A DNA stretch of 5,101 bases from Bacillota bacterium (GTDB lineage Bacteria > Bacillota > Dethiobacteria > DTU022), in assembly GCA_012510625.1 (NCBI GenBank), contig JAAZHP010000154.1:1-5101 (forward strand). The letters are read 5' to 3'. The notes beneath the pieces were generated by a model. It was not told the origin of the DNA. It saw only the letters and a list, made by a program, of their open reading frames with translations, and made no database searches. The position numbers and the translations under genes were made by a program. Shown here one piece after another: positions 1-5,055 of this stretch; the first letter of the stretch is position 1; every line of letters begins with the position of its first letter.

Positions 1-123
1 AACCCCGCCCTGGTACCGATAACACTAAAGAACAGCCCTCTCACCCTTACGCAGTTTCAAGAGGAAAAGGCTGATAAACAGAGATACCTAAAGGATACAC
101 CGCAAAATATTGAGATAGGATGA
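1..123 (+). CDS. Possible 3' end of an upstream gene (last 40 codons), unidentified
   Basis: The first reading frame is open from base 1 to a TGA at 121-123, giving 40 residues that end in KQRYLKDTPQNIEIG. The composition (charged and polar residues, few rare residues) looks like an ordinary soluble C-terminus, but a 40-codon open stretch can easily arise by chance in this base composition. I do not recognise the family. If real, the gene starts outside the window and its end overlaps the -35 and spacer of the promoter at 110-138. Another frame is open for only about 24 codons here. Extension of the sequence to the left would settle it. Confidence 0.3.
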   Translation, partial: NPALVPITLKNSPLTLTQFQEEKADKQRYLKDTPQNIEIG

Positions 124-138
124 CAAAACTCATATTAT
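110..138 (+). promoter_or_regulatory. Sigma-70/sigma-A type promoter upstream of hisF-pdxS
   Basis: TTGAGA (110-115, 5/6 match to TTGACA) and TATTAT (133-138, 5/6 match to TATAAT) are separated by exactly 17 bp. The expected start point is near 144-146, so the transcript would begin at or next to the first palindromic repeat (144-174) and carry a leader of about 218 nt before hisF. This is the best -35/-10 pair seen in front of the hisF-pdxS operon; it has not been shown to be used. Confidence 0.5.
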
Positions 139-143
139 CAAAA

Positions 144-174
144 TGGGACAAAAAGGTACGTCCCTGGTGTCCCA
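144..174 (+). repeat. 31-bp palindromic (REP-like) repeat, copy 1
   Basis: The element begins with TGGGACA (144-150) and ends with its exact reverse complement TGTCCCA (168-174), so it can form a 7-bp stem. A second GTCCC inside the loop (160-164) can compete for the same GGGAC (145-149), giving two mutually exclusive stems. A close copy lies at 230-260. The short GGGAC...GTCCC palindrome resembles repetitive extragenic palindromes mobilised by IS200-like (RAYT/TnpA-REP) transposases in many bacteria; this assignment is by resemblance only, and no such transposase is in the window. Confidence 0.6.
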
Positions 175-229
175 TAAATTCCGGGGAATTTCTTACTTCT
201 AGCTTCTCACCTTTCACATCTCAATAAAG

Positions 230-260
230 TGGGACAAATAGGCACGATCCCTGTGTCTCA
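230..260 (+). repeat. 31-bp palindromic (REP-like) repeat, copy 2
   Basis: This is a second, slightly diverged copy of the element at 144-174, in the same orientation and 86 bp further on. It opens with TGGGACA (230-236) and closes with TGTCTCA (254-260). The single change in the closing arm converts a G-C pair to G-T, so the stem survives in RNA. The middle shows compensating one-base insertions and deletions against copy 1, keeping the total length at 31 bp. It ends 17 bp upstream of an extended -10 promoter element, so it occupies the normal -35 region of that promoter. Confidence 0.6.
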
Positions 261-276
261 CCTAGTCTTGCAGCGC

Positions 277-285
277 TGTTATAAT
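277..285 (+). promoter_or_regulatory. Extended -10 promoter element in front of hisF
   Basis: TGTTATAAT contains a perfect TATAAT (280-285) preceded by TG one base upstream (277-278), the full extended -10 consensus. No convincing -35 hexamer exists at 16-18 bp spacing: that position is taken up by the end of palindromic repeat copy 2. Extended -10 promoters can work without a -35. The start would be near 291-293, leaving a leader of about 70 nt to hisF. Confidence 0.45.
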
Positions 286-362
286 TTTGGTAAGATCAAG
301 GCGCACGAGTTGCTTAATATTTATTTCTGCAAGCAACCGCTGCCGGGAGCGAGAACTGCTAG

Positions 363-1139
363 ATGCGATACTACAGGATTATTCCCTGCCTGGACCTGCG
401 CGATGGCCGCGTCGTCAAAGGCGTGCAGTTTTTAGATTTGCGGGATGCCGGTGATCCGGTAGAGCTGGCCGCCTTGTATGCCCGTCAGGGGGCCGATGAG
501 ATATTTTTACTCGACATCGCCGCCACCGCAAAAAGCCGCGCTGTTACTCTTGAATTGATTGAAAGAATCTCGTCATCTGCCGGGATCCCCATCACCGTGG
601 GGGGCGGCATCAACAGCGCGGCAGCAATCGATGAGATGCTGCAGCGCGGTGCAGACAAAGTGTCAATCGGCAGCGCCGGCCTGGAAAGCCCCGCCTTTAT
701 TGAAGAAAGCGCCAAGCTTTTTGGAAGCAGCCGTATTGTAGTGGCCATCGACGCCTGCCGGTCAAATTCGAAACTTCCCAGAGCAAATAAGCGGTGGGAA
801 GTTTACAGCGGGGGCGGCCGCCATCCAACCGGCCGGGATGCCGCCGGGTGGGCCCGTGAAGCGGAGTTGCTGGGCGCCGGGGAAATCCTGCTCACCTCGA
901 TAGACGCGGATGGAACCCTGTCCGGATATGACCTCGCCCTGCTTAAAAAGGTTACCGGTGCTGTTTCCGTCCCGGTGATCGCTTCCGGCGGAGCGGGCAA
1001 GCCGGAACACCTTTACGAAGCGCTCACCGAAGGTGGAGCGGACGCGGTTCTGGCAGCCTCAATCCTGCACCGGGACCGCTATTCAATCGGTGATATAAAG
1101 GCATTTCTCGCGTCGAGGGGCCTGCCGGTTCGCCGGTGA
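363..1139 (+). CDS. hisF: Imidazole glycerol phosphate synthase cyclase subunit HisF (divergent)
   Basis: HisF is the TIM-barrel cyclase/lyase of histidine biosynthesis: it takes ammonia from the glutaminase HisH and turns PRFAR into imidazole glycerol phosphate and AICAR in the cytoplasm. The 258-residue length fits the family, and numbering follows Thermotoga HisF up to about residue 130. Visible landmarks are the opening IIPCLDLRDGRVVKG with catalytic Asp11 and Lys19, gate residues Arg5, Glu46 and Lys99, VGGGI (79-83), the second catalytic Asp130 in VVAIDA, TSIDADGT (178-185) and the phosphate-binding IASGGAG (206-212). Oddities: the usual SIN(S/T)A has Gly103 instead of Asn, DRDGT reads DADGT, and the segment after Asp130 is a few residues longer. 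The ATG is fixed by a TAG directly before it (360-362); its ribosome site (GGGAG, 345-349) is weak and distant. pdxS follows after 39 bp. No hisH or other histidine gene is visible. The family is certain; its physiological substrate is less so. Confidence 0.9.
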   Translation: MRYYRIIPCLDLRDGRVVKGVQFLDLRDAGDPVELAALYARQGADEIFLLDIAATAKSRAVTLELIERISSSAGIPITVGGGINSAAAIDEMLQRGADKVSIGSAGLESPAFIEESAKLFGSSRIVVAIDACRSNSKLPRANKRWEVYSGGGRHPTGRDAAGWAREAELLGAGEILLTSIDADGTLSGYDLALLKKVTGAVSVPVIASGGAGKPEHLYEALTEGGADAVLAASILHRDRYSIGDIKAFLASRGLPVRR

Positions 1140-1178
1140 GTAAAATGAATACATAATTAAGTAGGAGGAGACTGGGAT

Positions 1179-2063
1179 ATGAAGGAGCAAAATAAAAGCT
1201 GCATCAAACAATGCCCGGCCCAGATTAAACGCGGCGGCGTGATCATGGATGTAACCACGGTGGAACAGGCAAAAATCGCCGAAAAAGCGGGCGCTGTCGC
1301 GGTTATGGCCCTGGAAAGGGTCCCGGCCGATATCCGGGCTTCCGGCGGGGTAGCGCGGATGGCTGATCCGGAATTGGTCCTCCGGATCATGGAAGCGGTG
1401 AACATACCGGTAATGGCCAAGGTTCGCATAGGCCATTTCATGGAGGCCAGAATCCTGGAGGAGCTTGGAGTTGATTTCATCGACGAAAGCGAAGTGCTCA
1501 CTCCGGCCGACGAACGCTATCATATTGACAAGCATACCTTCAAGGTCCCCTTTGTCTGCGGCGCCAGGGACCTCGGCGAAGCGCTGCGCCGCCTCTCCGA
1601 AGGAGCCGCCATGCTGCGGACCAAGGGCGAGCCGGGAACCGGCAATGTGGTGGAGGCTGTACGCCATATGCGCAGGGTCATGGACGAACTGCGCCGGGTA
1701 ATCCATGCCCCAGACGATGAACTTTCTGTTCTGGCCAAGGAGATGAAGGCCTCGCCCGGGCTGCTCAGGCAGATTAAAAAAGAAGGCCGCCTGCCGGTGC
1801 TCAATTACGCCGCCGGCGGTATCGCCACGCCGGCCGATGCCGCCCTGATGATGCATCTGGGCGCCGACGGGATTTTCGTTGGCTCGGGCATTTTTAAATC
1901 GGAGAACCCGCAGGCCCGGGCCGAAGCGATTGTCCAGGCAACGGCGCATTATGACGACCCCGCGGTTCTCCTTAAAGTCTCGAAAGGTCTGGGTGAAGCG
2001 ATGCCCGGGCTTGATATCGCTTCGCTGGACGAAACCGAGCGGATGCAGGAGCGGGGAGATTAG
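1179..2063 (+). CDS. pdxS: Pyridoxal 5'-phosphate synthase subunit PdxS
   Basis: PdxS is the TIM-barrel synthase of the DXP-independent vitamin B6 pathway. It condenses a pentose phosphate (ribose or ribulose 5-phosphate) and glyceraldehyde 3-phosphate with ammonia, normally delivered by the glutaminase PdxT in a 12+12 complex. The 294 residues match the family length. The catalytic set is intact: Asp24 in GGVIMDV, Lys81 in VMAKVRIGH (first covalent imine) and Lys149 in RTKGEPGTG (second imine). Also typical are MALERVPADIR (43-53), NYAAGG, DGIFVGSGIFKS and a C-terminus ending RMQERGD. The N-terminal helix that contacts PdxT (residues 1-18, with Cys8 and Cys12) is less like Bacillus than the rest. 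ATG 1179 is preceded by AGGAGG (1163-1168) with 10-nt spacing. It lies 39 bp behind hisF, probably co-transcribed, and a terminator follows 27 bp after the stop. The usual adjacent pdxT is missing here. Confidence 0.97.
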   Translation: MKEQNKSCIKQCPAQIKRGGVIMDVTTVEQAKIAEKAGAVAVMALERVPADIRASGGVARMADPELVLRIMEAVNIPVMAKVRIGHFMEARILEELGVDFIDESEVLTPADERYHIDKHTFKVPFVCGARDLGEALRRLSEGAAMLRTKGEPGTGNVVEAVRHMRRVMDELRRVIHAPDDELSVLAKEMKASPGLLRQIKKEGRLPVLNYAAGGIATPADAALMMHLGADGIFVGSGIFKSENPQARAEAIVQATAHYDDPAVLLKVSKGLGEAMPGLDIASLDETERMQERGD

Positions 2064-2090
2064 GCCGCTTATATTTGCAGAAGAAAATGC

Positions 2091-2123
2091 AGGAGGCCCG
2101 GGGGCAACCCGGACCTCCTTTTT
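2091..2123 (+). terminator. Rho-independent terminator of hisF-pdxS, possibly bidirectional
   Basis: AGGAGG (2091-2096) pairs with CCTCCT (2114-2119), and after one C/A mismatch CCGGG (2098-2102) pairs with CCCGG (2108-2112), leaving a 5-nt loop GGCAA. A run of T follows at 2119-2123 and more T-rich sequence after that. It stands 27 bp after the pdxS stop. Read on the other strand the same stem is followed by GCATTTTCTTC, so it could also stop transcription of the converging guaA. Confidence 0.85.
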
Positions 2124-2160
2124 GTATTCTTTTTTCTTTGATTTACGCTTAATGATCTTT

Positions 2161-2180
2161 ACCCGGAAAACTTCCCGGGT
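2161..2180. other. Small GC-rich hairpin between the converging pdxS and guaA ends
   Basis: ACCCGG (2161-2166) pairs with CCGGGT (2175-2180). On the - strand the stem extends by a G-T and an A-T pair, to 8 pairs with a 4-nt loop. It lies 37 bp beyond the guaA stop codon. Neither side is followed by a T-run on the transcribed strand, so it is not a classical terminator; a role as a 3' end stabiliser for the guaA message is possible but not shown. Confidence 0.4.
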
Positions 2181-2216
2181 CTTGGAAGAGCACTCAAAAC
2201 CGGCGTTATAACATCA

Positions 2217-3194
2217 TTACTCCCACTCGATTGTCCCGGGGGGCTTGGAGGTGATATCATAGACCACCCTGGATACGGCGGGGATTTCTCCGGTGATGCG
2301 CTGTGAAACCTTCTCCAGGAGATCCCCGGGCAGCCTGGCCCAGCCGGCGGTCATGGCGTCGGTGGAGGTTACCGCGCGCAGGGCCACCACATCCCCGTAA
2401 TGGCGCCGCCTCTCTTTTATTCCCACGGCGCGAATGCCGGTGAGAACGGCAAAATATTGCCAGAGCCGCTGTCCCAGGCCTGCTGCGGCAATCTCTTCGC
2501 GGAAAATGGCGTCAGCCTGCCTTAAAATGGCCAGCTTCCCGGCGGTTACCTCGCCGATGATCCGCACCGCCAGTCCCGGCCCCGGGAAAGGCTGGCGCTG
2601 CAAGATCGCTTCAGGCAATTCCAGCTCCTTGCCCACCAGGCGCACCTGGTCCTTGTAGAGATCCCGCAGCGGCTCAATCAGCTTAAAGCCCAGCTCTTCG
2701 GGCAGCCCCCCCACATTGTGGTGAGCCTTGATCGCCGCCCCGCCAGGCCCGGCGCCGCTCTCCACCACATCGGAGAGGATAGTCCCCTGGGCCAGGTAAG
2801 AAATATCCCCCAAAGAGAGAGCTTTCTCTTTAAATAGCTTGATAAACTCCGCCCCAATGATCCGGCGCTTCTCCTCAGGTTCTGTCACGCCGCGCAGGGC
2901 TTTCAGGAAGCGTTCCCTGGCGTCAACGTGGATCAACCGCCCCCGGAGGCGCTTTTTAAAGAGAGAAGCGACCTCCTCCGGCTCCCCCTGGCGAAGCATT
3001 CCGTGATCCACAAAGATAGCAACATAGCGCTCGCCGATGGCCAGGTCCAGTAAAAAAGCCACTACTGTAGAATCAAGGCCGCCGCTGAGAGCGCAGACTA
3101 CCTTCTCACCGGCTCCCACGGTGCGTCCGATCTGCCGCACCGCCTCTTCAATGAATTTGCGGGGCTTCCATTCTCCGGTTCCTATTTTATCCAT
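2217..3194 (-). CDS. guaA: GMP synthase, stand-alone ATP-pyrophosphatase (synthetase) subunit
   Basis: This enzyme adenylates XMP with ATP and replaces the AMP by ammonia to give GMP, the last step of guanine nucleotide synthesis. The 325 residues cover only the synthetase half of a normal ~510-525-residue bacterial GuaA. Visible are the WKPRKFIEEAV start, the PP-loop SGGLDST (37-43), FVDHGMLR (61-68), YLAQGT, the lid segment IKAHHNVGGLPEE, RQPFPGPGLAVRI and the dimerisation-domain end KPPGTIEWE at the C-terminus. The N-terminal glutamine amidotransferase domain with its Cys-His-Glu triad is entirely absent, as in archaeal two-subunit GMP synthases, and no remnant lies upstream. The ATG at 3194 is chosen because GGTGGAG sits 5 nt in front and the protein begins where two-subunit enzymes begin; a GTG at 3227 would add 11 residues but lacks a ribosome site. 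It converges on pdxS and is divergent from the ATPase gene. Confidence 0.93.
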   Translation of the reverse strand: MDKIGTGEWKPRKFIEEAVRQIGRTVGAGEKVVCALSGGLDSTVVAFLLDLAIGERYVAIFVDHGMLRQGEPEEVASLFKKRLRGRLIHVDARERFLKALRGVTEPEEKRRIIGAEFIKLFKEKALSLGDISYLAQGTILSDVVESGAGPGGAAIKAHHNVGGLPEELGFKLIEPLRDLYKDQVRLVGKELELPEAILQRQPFPGPGLAVRIIGEVTAGKLAILRQADAIFREEIAAAGLGQRLWQYFAVLTGIRAVGIKERRRHYGDVVALRAVTSTDAMTAGWARLPGDLLEKVSQRITGEIPAVSRVVYDITSKPPGTIEWE

Positions 3195-3245
3195 GATTGC
3201 TCCACCAACTTTTGAATTTATTTTCACCGCATTACTGCTTTTTCG

Positions 3246-3274
3246 ATCATACCCGCCGGATCATGAAAAGACAA
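3246..3274 (-). promoter_or_regulatory. Promoter of guaA
   Basis: Read on the - strand, TTGTCT (3274-3269, 4/6 match to TTGACA) and TATGAT (3251-3246, 5/6 match to TATAAT) are separated by exactly 17 bp. Transcription would start near 3240, giving a leader of about 45 nt before the ATG at 3194. This supports the 3194 start, because the alternative GTG at 3227 would leave only about 13 nt of leader and no ribosome site. Confidence 0.55.
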
Positions 3275-3306
3275 GCTGCCGGCTGATTTTCAGGCTCGCT
3301 ATATAG

Positions 3307-3434
3307 GGCTTCTGTCCTGTGAACTCCTTCTCCTGGGAAAAGGCTTCTGTGAATTCCCCCCCTGGGAAAAGTCTTCTGTGAATTCCCCCCTGGGAAAAGG
3401 GCTTCTGTGAACTCCCCCCTTTGCAAAAGGGGGG
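3307..3434. repeat. Tandem array of about four 28-bp units
   Basis: Units start at 3307, 3342, 3371 and 3399. The shared core is CTTCTGTGAAYTCCCCCC followed by TGGGAAAAGG (units 2 and 3) or TTTGCAAAAGG (unit 4); unit 1 has a few extra bases and a more diverged C-tract. Units 2 and 3 are 29 and 28 bp long and nearly identical. Unit 4 merges into the left end of the palindromic element at 3413-3527, so the array looks like repeated, decaying duplications of that element's end with its flank. The - strand frame through it stays open only because the period happens to suit it. Confidence 0.75.
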
Positions 3435-3527
3435 CCGGGGGGGATTTCAAAAATCTTTTAGCCCCGGCGGCGTTTGGCAAAATGGAAAAGGTCAAATCCC
3501 CCTAAATCCCCCTTTGGAAAAGGGGGA
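3413..3527. mobile_element. MITE-like element with hairpin-forming terminal inverted repeats
   Basis: The left end (3413-3447) and the reverse complement of the right end (3527-3494) align over about 35 bp: a C-tract, TTTGCAAAA or TTTTCCAAA, a G-tract, a short linker, another G-tract and ATTT. Each end is itself a hairpin: 3414-3422 pairs with 3426-3434 (9 pairs, loop GCA), and 3508-3515 pairs with 3519-3526 (8 pairs, loop GGA). About 46 bp separate the ends. There is no coding capacity, and I see no clear target-site duplication. Similar AAATCCCCC/CCTTTG...AAAGGGGG repeats are very common between genes in many bacteria, and their - strand translation gives the familiar PLLQRGE-like peptide often mis-annotated as protein. 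How it moves is not known from the sequence. Confidence 0.65.
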
Positions 3528-3531
3528 CTTT

Positions 3532-3715
3532 AAAAGCCTACCCCATGCATTTATCTTTTAGGACAGCCCTCTACAAACCTGGCGAAGCATTAGAGTGCTA
3601 AGGCAATGATCCTTTGGGACAGGCCCTACATTTTGCAGATTTCTTAACTTACGGCTCTGCAGGTTCATACTATATAGAGAAGGTGGGAAATAACCAGGCA
3701 GGAGGCCTTCCGGCG
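3532..3715. other. Intergenic leader of the ATPase gene
   Basis: No gene is supported here. The stretch contains AGGACAGCCCT (3560-3570) and TGGGACAGGCCCT (3615-3627), which echo the TGGGACA arms of the repeats at 144 and 230. AT-rich candidates for a -10 (CATACTATATAG, 3666-3677) have no good -35 at the right distance, so I do not assign a promoter. The strong AGGAGG at 3700-3705, 10 nt before the ATG at 3716, sets the start of the following gene. Confidence 0.5.
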
Positions 3716-4822
3716 ATGCATCGCGGAAAGATTAGAAAAATGTTTCCGGGGTCCAATTCAGCCTACGGATTTTATTCATTTTATGACCAGATCATAGAGG
3801 ACAGCGCCACCCGCATCTTTGTAATCAAGGGAGGCCCGGGAGTGGGCAAGTCCACCTTCATGCAAAATATTGCCCGGGAATTAATTAAAAAAGGCCGCGA
3901 TGCCGAATTTCACTGCTGCTCGGCGGACAGCTCCTCTCTTGATGGAATCGTCTTTCCAGAGCTGCAGATTGCCTGTATTGACGGAACCAGGCCGCACGTG
4001 GTAGATCCAAAAAACCCAGGAGCAGTAGATGAAATCGTTAACCTGGGCGACTTTTGGGACGAAGCGGAGGTGATCGCCCGGCGCGAGGCTATTCTCAGGT
4101 CAAACCGGGAGACCGCCCGCCTCTACCGCCGTGCTTACCGCTACCTGGCTTCAGCAAAACTCTTTCTCGACGAAATTGAAGACTACTACCGGGAAAACCG
4201 GTGCCTCGATGTTGCCGGGCTGGACCGGCTTGCACTGCAGGTAATCGGTGAAATTTTCCAGGGCAAGGTCAATAGCAGCGGTTCGGAGCGGCGGGAGCGC
4301 CATCTTTTTGCCACGGCAATCACTCCGGACGGCCCGGTTAGCTACCTGGACACCCTTGTCGGCCCCGGCTACCAGCGCTACATAATAAGCGGCGATGACG
4401 GAACCGGCAAAAACGAGTTGATTGCCCGGATCAGAGACGCCGCCGTCATGCGCAGCTTTTTCGTGGAGGTTTACCACTGTGCCCTCGATCCCGTTAAGAT
4501 CGACCACGTGATTATCCCCCAGCTTAAGACAGCTGTCCTCAACAGCGTGACCCCGCATATCCTGGAGCCATCAGGAAAGGACCGCGTTATCGAAACCGAT
4601 GCATTTGTAAAAAATCCCGGGAGGCGCCTGGAAAAAGAACGCGATCTGGCCCGGGGGCTCTATCAGCAAACTTTTGACGCCGCCGTAGATTTCATTGCCC
4701 GGGCCAGGGATGTGCACCGGGAATTGGAATCATACTATATTCCCAGCATGCGCTTCGGCGAGATCAACCGCCTTGCCGGGGCCGTGCTGGAAAAAATCCT
4801 TTCTTATGCAGAATGTAGTTAA
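3716..4822 (+). CDS. Tandem P-loop ATPase of the PRK06851-like family, function unknown
   Basis: The 368-residue protein consists of two homologous NTPase halves. Half 1 has a complete Walker A, GGPGVGKS (39-46), then EFHCCSADSSSLDGIVFPEL (64-83) and a Walker-B-like hydrophobic strand ending CIDGT (87-91), PHVVDP, and an acidic stretch with GDFWDE. Half 2 repeats the order: RYIISG, GDDGTGKN (226-233), EVYHCALDP (251-259), VIIPQL (265-270), PHILEP (280-285). In half 2 the Walker A Ser/Thr is Asn233, so nucleotide binding there is doubtful. There is no signal peptide or membrane segment; it should be cytoplasmic. I recognise the architecture as a family of uncharacterised Firmicute ATPases/nucleotide kinases, from memory. 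The ATG at 3716 is preferred for its AGGAGG (3700-3705) and family-like MFPG start region; an in-frame TTG at 3614 would add 34 unlikely residues. It stands alone, divergent from guaA. Confidence 0.85.
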   Translation: MHRGKIRKMFPGSNSAYGFYSFYDQIIEDSATRIFVIKGGPGVGKSTFMQNIARELIKKGRDAEFHCCSADSSSLDGIVFPELQIACIDGTRPHVVDPKNPGAVDEIVNLGDFWDEAEVIARREAILRSNRETARLYRRAYRYLASAKLFLDEIEDYYRENRCLDVAGLDRLALQVIGEIFQGKVNSSGSERRERHLFATAITPDGPVSYLDTLVGPGYQRYIISGDDGTGKNELIARIRDAAVMRSFFVEVYHCALDPVKIDHVIIPQLKTAVLNSVTPHILEPSGKDRVIETDAFVKNPGRRLEKERDLARGLYQQTFDAAVDFIARARDVHRELESYYIPSMRFGEINRLAGAVLEKILSYAECS

Positions 4823-4874
4823 AGGATTCACCGGGACTTCTTTTTATGCAGCCTTTCGGTTGACCAGAAGCGAT

Positions 4875-4901
4875 CCCTGTTGTCATGCATTGACTACAGG
4901 G
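4875..4901. other. Stem-loop downstream of the ATPase gene
   Basis: CCCTGT (4875-4880) pairs with ACAGGG (4896-4901), and after one T/T mismatch GTCA (4882-4885) pairs with TGAC (4891-4894), closing on a 5-nt loop. It lies 52 bp after the ATPase stop. No T-run follows on either strand, so it is not a typical rho-independent terminator; it may protect the 3' end of the message or be a remnant palindromic repeat. Confidence 0.5.
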
Positions 4902-4941
4902 GCAGCCCGTATTATCGGCACTAATGTCTATTAAGCCATGA

Positions 4942-4970
4942 TTGCATTTTTTCAGAAATTATAGTATAAA
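4942..4970 (+). promoter_or_regulatory. Possible promoter for a gene entering at the right end
   Basis: TTGCAT (4942-4947, 3/6 match to TTGACA) and TATAAA (4965-4970, 5/6 match to TATAAT) are 17 bp apart in an AT-rich stretch. The start would fall near 4977. The -35 is weak, and such pairs arise often by chance in AT-rich sequence. A perfect TTGACA at 5032-5037 has no -10 partner at a proper distance. Confidence 0.3.
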
Positions 4971-5055
4971 GATGCTGTAATAAATAAAAGTCACTGTACT
5001 TGCATTGCTGAGAAGGCAAACACCGGTTTAATTGACATCCTTGCACTTGGAATAG

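Noticed and set aside
229..435. 68-codon open frame over palindrome copy 2 and the hisF start
   Set aside because: It overlaps hisF out of frame, starts inside the repeat and has no credible ribosome site or motif.
1124..1137. Hairpin CCGG-TTCG-CCGG at the end of hisF as a terminator
   Set aside because: It is only four strong pairs, lies inside the coding sequence and is not followed by T residues; pdxS begins 39 bp after the hisF stop.
1083..1949. 288-codon open frame on the - strand opposite the hisF end and pdxS
   Set aside because: It is the antisense shadow of the unmistakable pdxS gene; its translation has no recognisable motif and a poor composition, and no ribosome site supports it.
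3195..3227. GTG start that would extend GuaA by 11 residues
   Set aside because: The bases before GTG 3227 lack a ribosome site, while GGTGGAG stands 5 nt before ATG 3194; the promoter position also fits 3194 better.
3307..3434. Tandem ~28-bp units as a CRISPR array
   Set aside because: The units are directly adjacent with no unique spacers, degrade along the array, and no cas gene is nearby.
3247..3495. 82-codon open frame on the - strand containing PLLQRGE-like sequence
   Set aside because: It is the translation of the tandem array and the MITE-like repeat; such peptides are a known annotation artefact of this repeat type. It also overlaps the guaA promoter.
3614..3715. TTG start that would extend the ATPase by 34 residues
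   Set aside because: There is no ribosome site before TTG 3614, the added residues look non-coding, and ATG 3716 has a well-placed AGGAGG.
4151..4558. 135-codon open frame on the - strand inside the ATPase gene
   Set aside because: It lies wholly opposite the conserved ATPase coding frame and shows no motif of its own.
5033..5045. Sigma-54 promoter (TTGACA...TTGCA)
   Set aside because: The two elements are only 8 bp apart from TG to TTGC start, where about 11 is required, and the GG of the -24 element is missing.
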